64,000 nucleotides of DNA, from assembly GCF_000092365.1 (NCBI RefSeq), contig NC_014218.1:1-64000 (forward strand). Reading direction: 5' to 3'. Under the pieces are notes generated by a model. The model worked only from the letters and a program-made list of their open reading frames with translations, was not told where the DNA came from and searched no databases. This stretch comes from Arcanobacterium haemolyticum DSM 20595 (lineage in GTDB: Bacteria; Actinomycetota; Actinomycetes; Actinomycetales; Actinomycetaceae). Each line of letters begins with the position of its first letter. The first letter of the stretch is position 1. The position numbers and the translations under genes were made by a program. This document shows positions 11,373-19,831 of the stretch, piece by piece.

Positions 11373-13109
11373 TTATCGCGGAATGTAATACTGTGTACCA
11401 CGATTCCCCTGTCCGCCGCGCATTTCCACAAGTTTTTGCTCCAATAGAGGCCCAAGAGCATACCTAACTTGATTTTCTGTTAATTCTGTGCGGAAAAGTA
11501 TGTCCTTCAACGTCAGAGAATCGCTACTGAACAGGAGGTTATAAACAATGGGAACGTTCTTTCCTAGCTTAGAGAGGTCGTTAGGAACTCGGGTTACCTC
11601 CCTGTCTGGCTGCGCTTCTCGTTTTTCTTTGGGTGAGAAAGCGAAATTATAGAGTGCCAATCCCTCATCTGTTTCAACAATGATGTCGCGTTCGATGAGC
11701 TGATTAACCGCAGACCGTAAGGCTTTTTCAGAAAGATAGTGGTACTCCCTGCATAGATATGAGAATGAGATTCTGGCGCCCTCACGTAGAGCAATAAGGA
11801 GGTCTTCTTGCATTGCATTAAGCGTAATTTCGTGGCTATCTAACCATTCTTTATCTTCTTCGTTAAAGCGTTCTCCACGTGGGAAGATAACTTTAAACTG
11901 TGTACCAGTATCGATAAATTTAGGCGGGTGAAGGCGTGCTTCATGTACTGCGGCTAAGACTTCGCGTATGCCCCCGCCTTCGCCTTCGATAACACGCTGT
12001 CCATCATCAGTGTGCAGATTCTTAGCGATTTCGTAAAGCCGTTGATTTACGGCAGCTTTTGTTAATTCGCTGCTTTCAAGTTGAGCAACAGAAATTCCTT
12101 GTAACCCGCCAGGGTTTTGAATAATGAGTGCTTTATCGCTGACTCGTATGTCAACTCTTTTCCCTACATCGAGCGTTGGTCCCAGGTCTCTGTGGACAAA
12201 AGCATTCGCTACGACTTCGCGGATAGCAGATGGTGGAAACTCGGGGCGGTCAACCATATGCCCATTCGGCTTATAGGCCGTTACTGTGTTTGTATTTTGT
12301 TGAATCCATAGCATCGCCTCATTGATGAGCTCTGGCAAAGGACCTTCTAGATCTTTAAGGTTCTGGTTGCGCTTTAGGGAATCGGTGCGGGCTAAACGTA
12401 CTGCTACTGTGGCGCCAAGAGCTGGTTCAGTGGTTTGGGGAAAGTAGCCAAGAGCATACAGGCCACCGAGCCTAAGATTGCCGTCGGAGTCGGTGATATT
12501 GAGGATCTGGAGAAGCCGTGCATCGTCGTCGATTTTACTAAGTCTTGTACTGTTTCTTCGAACGTTGCGCAAGTACGTGTCTAACAAGGTGGAATCAAGT
12601 TCTGCGATGCTGGTGCCGGGGAGGACTCGGCGGTCGAAATTCTCACGTTCTGAGGAGTGCAGAGCGGAGATTTGGAGCATCCGAAAATCGTTGGAATTCA
12701 TTGCGTAATCGCCGTCAGCTTGCCGAAGATATGCTGTTCCGCGATAACGGGCAGGTTTTTCCGATGGTTGTAAGGAATGAACCGTAACGGCTACTACGTC
12801 TTTTCCATACGCTTTAATATGTGTGAATGAGACTTGCGGAGCTGGGTCCACCGCGTTTCTACATAAGGAAGTAACACTTTTTTCTAGTTGGGCTGGATCT
12901 GGGACTCCTGTAACGCGGAAACCTGAGCGTTCATCCACGCCTAGAAGGATTGTTCCGCCTTCAGGCATGTTGGCGAATGCGCATAGTGTTTCGCCAAGGT
13001 TTTTTGGGGTGCCTTCTTTGGCTCGTTTGCACTCGATAAGGGTGGTGTCATCGCCGAAAAGTCGGAGCTGTTTGAGGGTTTTGTGAAGTAGATTTTCGTC
13101 CCATTCCAT
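11373..13109 (-). CDS. AlbA_2 (Schlafen-type) domain protein with RecG-like C-terminal region
   Basis: The 578-residue product has an N-terminal AlbA_2/Schlafen AAA_4 nucleic-acid-binding domain (about residues 15-140: TLIECKRAKEGTP, ETLCAFANMPEGGTILLGVD). A middle region follows (about 190-390) with SAIREVVANAFVHRDLG and DIRVSDKALIIQNPGGL, like the RecG/HATPase_c_4-type domain of these proteins. The C-terminal part has winged-helix-like segments. Such proteins are often called putative transcriptional regulators or are linked to phage defence. The exact role here is unknown. It is a lone accessory gene flanked by repeats. Its ATG is only six bases after a -10 box, which suggests a leaderless mRNA. 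Confidence 0.85.
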   Translation of the reverse strand: MEWDENLLHKTLKQLRLFGDDTTLIECKRAKEGTPKNLGETLCAFANMPEGGTILLGVDERSGFRVTGVPDPAQLEKSVTSLCRNAVDPAPQVSFTHIKAYGKDVVAVTVHSLQPSEKPARYRGTAYLRQADGDYAMNSNDFRMLQISALHSSERENFDRRVLPGTSIAELDSTLLDTYLRNVRRNSTRLSKIDDDARLLQILNITDSDGNLRLGGLYALGYFPQTTEPALGATVAVRLARTDSLKRNQNLKDLEGPLPELINEAMLWIQQNTNTVTAYKPNGHMVDRPEFPPSAIREVVANAFVHRDLGPTLDVGKRVDIRVSDKALIIQNPGGLQGISVAQLESSELTKAAVNQRLYEIAKNLHTDDGQRVIEGEGGGIREVLAAVHEARLHPPKFIDTGTQFKVIFPRGERFNEEDKEWLDSHEITLNAMQEDLLIALREGARISFSYLCREYHYLSEKALRSAVNQLIERDIIVETDEGLALYNFAFSPKEKREAQPDREVTRVPNDLSKLGKNVPIVYNLLFSSDSLTLKDILFRTELTENQVRYALGPLLEQKLVEMRGGQGNRGTQYYIPR

Positions 13110-13115
13110 AGTGTT

Positions 13116-13177
13116 ATTATAGAAATTCCAAGTTTAAATTCCAACTTTAATTCCAAGTTTCCAAGTTTCGCTCCAAC
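13116..13177 (-). promoter_or_regulatory. AlbA_2 gene promoter within iterated operator-like repeats
   Basis: On the minus strand TATAAT (13116-13121) is six bases before the ATG. TTGGAA (13139-13144) sits 17 bases further upstream as a -35 box. The -35 and the sequence above it consist of iterated (A)AACTTGGAA/AAAGTTGGAA units. These include a 39-bp block (13139-13177) repeated behind the gene. Overlap with the -35 suggests autoregulation, an inference. Confidence 0.6.
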
Positions 13178-13309
13178 GTTGTTGCAACTTTCTCGCTCGA
13201 CTGTCCGACTCTCTGGCTCGCCGGCTCTCCCCTATCATTGCTGTATGTAGGGGAGTTAGTTGAGGAGAATTGACGACGACCTTGCTCATCTCGTCTTGTG
13301 TAAACGTGA

Positions 13310-13344
13310 CTGCTCCCCTGAAAGAGATTCTTTCAGGGGAGCAG
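13310..13344. terminator. Hairpin terminator behind the surface-protein gene
   Basis: Perfect 16-base arms (CTGCTCCCCTGAAAGA and its complement) surround GAT, 18 bases past the stop codon of the minus-strand surface protein gene. No T-run follows. It probably stops transcription between the surface gene and the AlbA_2 gene promoter. The rest of 13178-13309 shows nothing recognisable. Confidence 0.7.
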
Positions 13345-13362
13345 GTTGTGTGTTAGTTATTG

Positions 13363-16311
13363 TTAGTTGTTGCGGCGGCGGATGGCTGTGGTTCCTCCGA
13401 TGATGCAGAGGGCTGCCAGGGCAGTGATGATGCCCAGGGACAGGCCAGTCTTGGCCAGACCTTTAGATTCAGCCTTGGTGTCTGCCGTGATCTTGGTGTC
13501 TACCTTGTCCTGTGGAACATCCTTCACCTGCGGGCTAGGATCCTCGCCTGGCGGAACTGGTGTTGGATCAACAGGTTTAGGTCCAGGTTGTGGATTTTCT
13601 TTCGGATCCTTCTTAGCTTCCTCAAGTTGCTTCTTTGCCTTCTCAAGTTCAGTCTTGGCCGTATTGATTTGATTTTCTAGATTTTGTCTCTGTTTATTAA
13701 GTGTGTCAATCTTAGTTTTGAGAGCTTCCTTGCCATCGATAGCCTTTTCATATTCTTTTTGAAGTTTAGCTAGCTCGTCATTGATCTTAGTGAGACTTTC
13801 TTTAGCTTTCTGGGCAGCGTCTTCAGCTTCCTTCTTCTTGGTAAGAGCTACTTCCTTATCCTTAGTAGCTTGATCGAGCTTCTTTTCAAGTTCAGCCTTG
13901 TCAGCTTCGAGCTTTTCGATCTTCTTAAGATCTTCATTGCCGGTCTTTGGTTTCTCTCCTGCGGCAGTTAACGTAATGATTTGTTCTTTTTCTGCTCCCA
14001 AACCGCTTAGTTTAGCGTCTCCGTCCCACGAGCGTTGTGGAGTAATAATTATTGTTGCATCGTTAAAACCAAGAGCATGTCCGCTGTAACGGTTGATGAG
14101 ACGGAATTTTCCGTTGCGCTCGCCACTGGTTTTATCTGTTGTTGGAACAATAAACCATTGCTGTCCAACATCTTCTTTCTTCGCATCCAAAAGTGTAGGC
14201 TTTGTAGTCCATGCACGTCCTGCATCCGATGAAGAATCGACACCTAACGCTTTACCGTCCTTATTCAGAATCATGTAAGAACCATCGTCAAGATACTTGA
14301 AGGTCCATGCTTCTGTATTGGTGGTCTGATCCTTAAGAGTGTTTCCTTGGCTGTTGGTAATCGTGTAAGAAATGTCAGACTCTACTGGCTTGTATGGATT
14401 TTCTGCATCGACTGTAAGATTAAGAAGTGAAGTGTTCCACTCAGCCCCATTAATCAATCTATTGCCAGAATACAGAGGCTTAGCACATCCAAAAGAGCAG
14501 TATCCTCGGAAATCTTTCCCTACAATTGCACTATTGGTCTTATTGGCAGTATCTAAGAACCAACGATACCAAGAGGCGCTCTTGTATTTTTCTCCAGTAT
14601 CGCCAATTTTGATCCACTTTTGGGTTGCTAAGTTGTCTGTAGCATAAAACTCTTGCGATGCATTACCGCTTTGATCGGGATTTTGTGGCTGTCCAATGTA
14701 TAAACCTAAGTACGCATTGTAGGAAATATCCATAACAAACAATGGAGATGTTTTTGGTATCTGATCCGTTTGGAATTGGTTTTGTACGTATCCTTGTGTC
14801 TTAGGATTATATTCTTTATCAATAGGGGTATATCCGTTTGGATTCTCTTCTGTTACCGGAAGGATATTTGATTCTTTACCTTTGATTCCTGGTTCGCTCC
14901 ATTGGCCGTTGTACCATTTCTGCCAAGAACCTTTTGCCATCTTTTCAGAAATTGGTGCGCGTGCTACATGCTCATGGAATGCTACCCAAGCTGCGTAAGG
15001 TGGCTTATTTAAAATTCGAGAACCGTAGAAAACATAGAAATAACCCGATGCGTAATCAACATAAAGACGTGGGTCTCCATCACCATAATGATAAGTCTGA
15101 TGGGGGAATTCCGTTGTGTCATTTCGTTCTGTACTATAAGGAGAAGTGATTACATGGTCTTCAATAGTCCAAGATTTTCCTTGATCTTTTGAGACCGCAT
15201 AATCAATTCCATCGTAATGATAACCATCTCCAAAAGGGCTTGGTGTAAATTCATTATGAACTAATCCGTACCAGTCACCAGTATCTGGATCAACCCACAC
15301 ATTAATAAGATCGCAATAATTCTTCTCAGAGTGGCTTGCATTTGGATCGTTATGGTTTGGTGAGTATGTTGATTCTTTACCAGTCACACTATTGTTACAG
15401 ATAACCGTAGTATTAGCATTTGTACCACTATTATTTAATTCTCCATCGTAGAACATGTGATCCATATTTTGGCCTTTATAGAATTGCCAATGACGCGGAT
15501 CGTTTTTCTTATATAACGCTGCTGCATGAACGTAGTGGAAAGATCCATCTTTGTCTAGATAAGGCCATGCGGGAGTGTCTGAAGGAGTCTTCCAGGTTTT
15601 ACGATCTACGGAAGTTACATCAATTCCTGCTTTGAATATATTGTTTGGAATAACTTTTTCCACCGGAGGACGAGGTTCTTCCTTTGGCTTTGGCTGTTTT
15701 CCGGTAACAATGGATACATTAAATTCGGCAAGACTCGAATCTGTAAATTCCATTCCGCGATGGTCAATCTCATTACCGGATGAAGTCCAGGACTTTAGGA
15801 ATGAGATTCGTACACAATGTGCAGTAGTTTGTTCAAAATCTACATGAATTGTTGTTCTATCCTCATTGTAAGAAATTCCTTTCTCCTCCAAACGCTTATC
15901 CCATTTTGCGTTCAATGTTGTATTTTTAACAGAACATTTTGGATCGGAAGATGTGTATACATTGATAACACGAGCGTGACCTGAAAGATTATCCTGGCGA
16001 GGAGTTAATGAAATACGTCCAACATTTGTAGTATTTTTACCTAGGTCGTAAATAAGTTCATGTGGTGCGGGTGCTCCAGCTTTCCAATCTGAATGCCAGA
16101 ATGTTTCATTATTACCATCCAGAGTAGAATCAATAGTTCCAGGATTCTCATACGTAGCTTCCGATGAAACATACACAGCTTTAATGGTGCTCTGATTTAT
16201 TGCTTCATAAGTAAGTTCGTATTCTTCATCGGCTGCTACTGCGGGAAGCGATAAACCGGCTAGAGCTAAAGCAACAACGCTTGCCCCTCCGATTATTCTA
16301 CGACTTTTCAT
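13363..16311 (-). CDS. Cell-wall anchored discoidin/beta-propeller/lectin surface protein (LAKTG)
   Basis: A 982-residue exported protein with a signal peptide ending AVA (about residue 26), then an F5/8-type (discoidin) carbohydrate-binding domain (about 40-190). A large region of propeller character follows (about 220-630), with an Asp box SKDQGKSW and repeated aromatic/Asp motifs. Then comes a ricin-type lectin domain (about 650-790, with QQWFIV), a charged coiled-coil stalk (about 795-905), a Pro-rich linker and the sorting signal LAKTG, a hydrophobic segment and a basic tail. It looks like an anchored glycan-active enzyme or adhesin. I cannot name the catalytic family. AAGGAG lies upstream of the ATG. 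The last 68 codons are nearly identical to those of the sialidase at 40.8-43.5 kb. Confidence 0.85.
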   Translation of the reverse strand: MKSRRIIGGASVVALALAGLSLPAVAADEEYELTYEAINQSTIKAVYVSSEATYENPGTIDSTLDGNNETFWHSDWKAGAPAPHELIYDLGKNTTNVGRISLTPRQDNLSGHARVINVYTSSDPKCSVKNTTLNAKWDKRLEEKGISYNEDRTTIHVDFEQTTAHCVRISFLKSWTSSGNEIDHRGMEFTDSSLAEFNVSIVTGKQPKPKEEPRPPVEKVIPNNIFKAGIDVTSVDRKTWKTPSDTPAWPYLDKDGSFHYVHAAALYKKNDPRHWQFYKGQNMDHMFYDGELNNSGTNANTTVICNNSVTGKESTYSPNHNDPNASHSEKNYCDLINVWVDPDTGDWYGLVHNEFTPSPFGDGYHYDGIDYAVSKDQGKSWTIEDHVITSPYSTERNDTTEFPHQTYHYGDGDPRLYVDYASGYFYVFYGSRILNKPPYAAWVAFHEHVARAPISEKMAKGSWQKWYNGQWSEPGIKGKESNILPVTEENPNGYTPIDKEYNPKTQGYVQNQFQTDQIPKTSPLFVMDISYNAYLGLYIGQPQNPDQSGNASQEFYATDNLATQKWIKIGDTGEKYKSASWYRWFLDTANKTNSAIVGKDFRGYCSFGCAKPLYSGNRLINGAEWNTSLLNLTVDAENPYKPVESDISYTITNSQGNTLKDQTTNTEAWTFKYLDDGSYMILNKDGKALGVDSSSDAGRAWTTKPTLLDAKKEDVGQQWFIVPTTDKTSGERNGKFRLINRYSGHALGFNDATIIITPQRSWDGDAKLSGLGAEKEQIITLTAAGEKPKTGNEDLKKIEKLEADKAELEKKLDQATKDKEVALTKKKEAEDAAQKAKESLTKINDELAKLQKEYEKAIDGKEALKTKIDTLNKQRQNLENQINTAKTELEKAKKQLEEAKKDPKENPQPGPKPVDPTPVPPGEDPSPQVKDVPQDKVDTKITADTKAESKGLAKTGLSLGIITALAALCIIGGTTAIRRRNN
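13373..13575 (-). repeat. 203-bp anchor-module repeat, copy 1
   Basis: This segment encodes the Pro-rich linker and LAKTG anchor of the surface protein. By hand alignment it differs from the complement of 43248-43450 at three of 203 positions. The two copies form an inverted repeat about 30 kb apart. Confidence 0.95.
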
Positions 16312-16862
16312 TATTCTCCTTAAAACGCGTGTTTCTTCTCCCTACAACAGTTTTCAACTTCGACGCTGACGCTGAAAATGCGTTGCAGAGATGTAATGAA
16401 GACTCCTTTATCTTCATGTAAGGCCATCTATGGAGGTAGATGTTCCCTATGTATTAGAGTACGACATTTCGTAGGATATGTTTTAAATATTTACAAAAAT
16501 ATTCCGCTTTCTTATTAGCGGACGTAATAATATTTTTATTTAGAATAACTTTTCTGCAATTGTGGAATATTTCTTTGCGTTAATTGTAGTAATACTCGGA
16601 GTTTTGAGTTTAGAAGTAGTTGAACGGTTAAGTTGTGGGTGAATGTTGATTATAGACTTGTTGAGATGTACATCAATAGCTTGCCGCGTATCCCCTGTCC
16701 TCAATCTGGGAGGAAGCTGCCATAGGAATTCCGAATGGTTGGCATAAAACTTCTTAAACCCCTGCAAAACCACCAAACCTCACTTCACTATTGTGTGGGG
16801 TTCCGCATATCATAGCACAGTAATTGTCTTTCGTTTTTTTAAGGTCAGATTCTTTACTCGTT
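16312..16862. promoter_or_regulatory. A/T-rich divergent promoter region without a gene
   Basis: This 551-base interval separates the minus-strand surface protein gene from the plus-strand LTA-synthase-type gene. It contains a small hairpin CATCTA/TAGATG (near 16427-16441). An A/T-rich stem-loop (16485-16545) has CCGC (16504) pairing with GCGG (16518). I see no convincing ORF. A 78-residue minus-strand ORF at 16540-16776 has no ribosome site or family features. Confidence 0.4.
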
Positions 16863-18680
16863 ATGGTTATTGGTATTCAGATTGTGTTGCTTGCTGCTGT
16901 GGTGGCGTTGTCGTTGTGGGTTTTTGGCCGGTCGCTTGGATCGGCGTTGAGGGGCCTTGCGGTAGGTGTGGTTGCGAATGCGGTCACGTTTTACGGGATG
17001 GTATTTTTCCTTGGGAATGTGGGTATTTATGGGGCTATGCCTTCGTGGACTGTTCTGTTAAGTTACGTCGTTTCCGTTGCGATGCTGAGTGCTTTGCTTT
17101 TGGGTGCGTTGGCTTTTGCGTATAAACGGCGCGGTTTGGAGAAGAGGGGAGAAAGGAAGATTCTGGGGATGATTCTTTTCTCTGTTGGGGGCGCGCTTGT
17201 TGGTTTTCTGACGGGCCTGCTGTTTTTTATTCCGAAGTGGTTTAACGAAACGCTGGGTGATATTCCAGCAGATCACTTCGTTTTCCTTTTGACCCAGGGT
17301 AACGGTTCGTCTACGGTACAGCAGGATCTTGAGGTTCTTAACAAGATGGTTGTGCCGGTTATTTTCTTGACGCTTCTTGGCGCGCTGATTGGTTTTATTC
17401 GTTCTGACGTCGTATTTTTCTCTAGGAAGGACGACGACGAAGTGTTCCGCTTCCGTTATCTTCGCGGGACGTCGATGCTGGTAATGGTTGCTCTCATGGT
17501 GGGTGCAGTGCCTTATGCGTTTGCAAAAGTTCCGTTAGCAGGCGTGTTGCGTCAGTCTTATGTCCATTCTGACTATATTGAAGGTAATTTCGTTTTTGCT
17601 AATGATAAGAACGTTCGTTTGCCTGAAAAGAAGAGGAATTTGATCCATATTTATATGGAGTCGATAGAGAATTCGTATTATTCGTCTGATTTAGGTGGGT
17701 ATTCGCGTGATAATCTGATGCCTGAACTGGCGGCGTTGTCAGATACGGGGGTGTCTTTCTCGGATAATACGAAGCATGGCGGCCCTCAGCAAACGTATGC
17801 ATCGGGCCATTCTGTGGCTGCAATGGTGAATATGTGGGCTGGCACGCCAATGCTGTCATCTGGGGCTGGAGACGGATCTCAGATGTCGTTCCCTGATTTC
17901 CCTACGATTGGCGATATTCTCCATAAGCATGGCTACGCTACCACGTATATGGTTGGTTCTGATTCTTCATGGGGTGGTACGGGAGAGTACTATCGGCGTC
18001 ACGGAAAATTCAAGGTTGAAGATACGCCATATTTCAAGAAACAAGGCTACATTCCAGATGATTATCATGTGTGGTGGGGTGTAGAAGATGACAAGCTTTA
18101 TGAGTATGCCAAAAAGTCACTGACACAGCTTGGAGAAGGAAAAGATCCTTTCTACTTCATCTTGGAAAATGCAGATACGCACTTCCCACGTGGCTATGTT
18201 TCGAAGAATATGACGGATGCTCCTTTTGCTCAGCAATATGCCAATGTTATCCACTATTCACAACGCGAAGTGGTCAAACTTGTGGAGTGGATTAAGGCAC
18301 AATCGTGGAGTGATAACACCACGATTGTTATTACTGGCGATCACCTGTCAATGGATGGCGAATTTTTTGAAGGATGGGATCCGGCGTACAACCGCACGAT
18401 TGTGAATATGATTCTGAACCCAGTTCCAGGGCTAGATACCTCCGATAAGATCACGAAGAACCGCCAGTATGCTCCGTTCGATTTCTTCCCAACGATTCTC
18501 TCCTCGATTGGTGCTCAGGTCAATGGCGGCCAACTGGGTTTGGGAACGGATCTTTTCTCTGGAAAACCAACGCTGCTTGAACGCCGAGGAAAAGATCTGA
18601 TCGATCAAGAGTTCTCAAAGAAATCTACATTCTACGATTCTCACCGAGAAACGAAGGCGAAAACGTCAGGGCCACAATAG
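16863..18680 (+). CDS. LTA synthase family phosphoglycerol transferase (sulfatase fold)
   Basis: A membrane enzyme of the LtaS/MdoB type, which transfers glycerol phosphate onto cell-envelope polymers. The N-terminal third has about five membrane segments. The extracellular sulfatase-fold domain (from about residue 255) has a metal ligand in YMESIENSYY, the candidate nucleophile Thr in GPQQTYASGHS, GTPM, and the D/H pair in ITGDHLSM. Start choice is uncertain: ATG 16863 gives 605 residues. A TTG at 16824 would add 13 residues, but neither has a strong ribosome site. The actual polymer made cannot be told from sequence. Confidence 0.87.
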   Translation: MVIGIQIVLLAAVVALSLWVFGRSLGSALRGLAVGVVANAVTFYGMVFFLGNVGIYGAMPSWTVLLSYVVSVAMLSALLLGALAFAYKRRGLEKRGERKILGMILFSVGGALVGFLTGLLFFIPKWFNETLGDIPADHFVFLLTQGNGSSTVQQDLEVLNKMVVPVIFLTLLGALIGFIRSDVVFFSRKDDDEVFRFRYLRGTSMLVMVALMVGAVPYAFAKVPLAGVLRQSYVHSDYIEGNFVFANDKNVRLPEKKRNLIHIYMESIENSYYSSDLGGYSRDNLMPELAALSDTGVSFSDNTKHGGPQQTYASGHSVAAMVNMWAGTPMLSSGAGDGSQMSFPDFPTIGDILHKHGYATTYMVGSDSSWGGTGEYYRRHGKFKVEDTPYFKKQGYIPDDYHVWWGVEDDKLYEYAKKSLTQLGEGKDPFYFILENADTHFPRGYVSKNMTDAPFAQQYANVIHYSQREVVKLVEWIKAQSWSDNTTIVITGDHLSMDGEFFEGWDPAYNRTIVNMILNPVPGLDTSDKITKNRQYAPFDFFPTILSSIGAQVNGGQLGLGTDLFSGKPTLLERRGKDLIDQEFSKKSTFYDSHRETKAKTSGPQ

Positions 18681-18698
18681 GTCAACGCTGTAAACCAG

Positions 18699-18734
18699 AG
18701 GGGTTTGGGTGGCACGCGCCACCCAAACCCCTCA
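18699..18734. terminator. Bidirectional terminator
   Basis: A perfect 16-base-arm hairpin (GAGGGGTTTGGGTGGC, loop ACGC, complement) lies between the convergent LTA-synthase-type gene and the NahK-type kinase gene. Confidence 0.85.
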
Positions 18735-18754
18735 CGGTCAACAGTGTAGGAGAG

Positions 18755-19831
18755 TCAGTAATTCAGCCCGAATTCCCCGCTAACTTCCCGAACGATCTCC
18801 CGCATCCGGCTCATCTTTTCTTCCAGATCACGCACAAGCGCCATCTGGTTACGCGCCCGAACTAGGTTGTGTTCTGGGTAGGCGATACCAAAATAGTTAT
18901 CGCCATCAAGGTAGTCGGTGAGGAACCGCAACCCGCATTCGAGAGTCATCAACCGCACCGAATCGGGAAGTAATTCTAGCTCCCGCGGGGTGATCGAATC
19001 ACGCAAAGCCCGAATAAATCCACGGCAGTACGCTTCGAAGAGTTCCAGGCTGAAGCCAACCAAGGCCACATCCTGTTCATCTTCAGCAGCCACGGCGCCG
19101 CCCGTGCGTAACGCATCCCCGAAATCGTAGAGCAACGAACCTGGCATCACAGTATCCAGATCGATGATCGCCCGAGCCGTGCCCGTATCCGCATCGATCA
19201 AAATATTGTTGATCTTCGTATCATTGTGAGTCACGCGAACAGGAATGGAACCATCGGCCAAACAGTCAGTCACAACCGATGCCTCTGCCCTACGCTCCTC
19301 AAAGAATCCGATTTCTTCAGAAACGCCAGCCACCCGGCCAATCCGATCGGCGTCCACAGCCGCATCAAACAAGACGTACCGGTTTGGCGTGTGATGGAAC
19401 AGTGGAATCGTTTCGGCCAGCAGCGACGCATCGAACCCTGCCAGCTGGTTTTGGAATTCCCCGAATGCTTCCGCGGTGCTCTCTAGCGTTTCGGCGGAAT
19501 CCACCAGGCTGTAAGACACCGTGTTGTTAATAAACACGTACATCCGGTAGCAGCCGTGCGCTTCATCCTCATAGTAGAGTCCCCCATCGAGCGTTGGAAT
19601 GAGCTCCAGCGTTTCGTGGCCGGCATCGGTTAGATACCCGGTCACCAGATCGATGTTCCGGATAAGCGCAGTTACGTCCCGGAAAACCGTGGTGTTGATC
19701 TGCTGCAGAACGTAGTCCCGAGCCGTGGTTGTTACGCGAAAAGTCCGGTTGATGTGCCCATCGCCCCACGGTACGATTGTGGTTATTTTCCCTGCAATCA
19801 GGAACTTTTCGGCTATCGACGTGGCGTCCAT
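18755..19831 (-). CDS. nahK: N-acetylhexosamine 1-kinase (NahK-type)
   Basis: A choline/aminoglycoside-phosphotransferase-fold kinase. The family member coupled to lacto-N-biose phosphorylase phosphorylates GlcNAc or GalNAc at C1. Visible are the Brenner catalytic motif THNDTKINNIL (about residue 198) and the metal-binding IDLDTV. I start at the ATG that overlaps the GLNBP stop as TGATG (358 residues, the usual length). Another ATG 15 bases upstream is possible. Co-transcription with the GH112 gene strongly supports the role. Confidence 0.9.
   Translation of the reverse strand: MDATSIAEKFLIAGKITTIVPWGDGHINRTFRVTTTARDYVLQQINTTVFRDVTALIRNIDLVTGYLTDAGHETLELIPTLDGGLYYEDEAHGCYRMYVFINNTVSYSLVDSAETLESTAEAFGEFQNQLAGFDASLLAETIPLFHHTPNRYVLFDAAVDADRIGRVAGVSEEIGFFEERRAEASVVTDCLADGSIPVRVTHNDTKINNILIDADTGTARAIIDLDTVMPGSLLYDFGDALRTGGAVAAEDEQDVALVGFSLELFEAYCRGFIRALRDSITPRELELLPDSVRLMTLECGLRFLTDYLDGDNYFGIAYPEHNLVRARNQMALVRDLEEKMSRMREIVREVSGEFGLNY

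Noticed and set aside
16540-16776. 78-residue minus-strand ORF
   Set aside because: No ribosome site and no recognisable features, in an A/T-rich promoter region.
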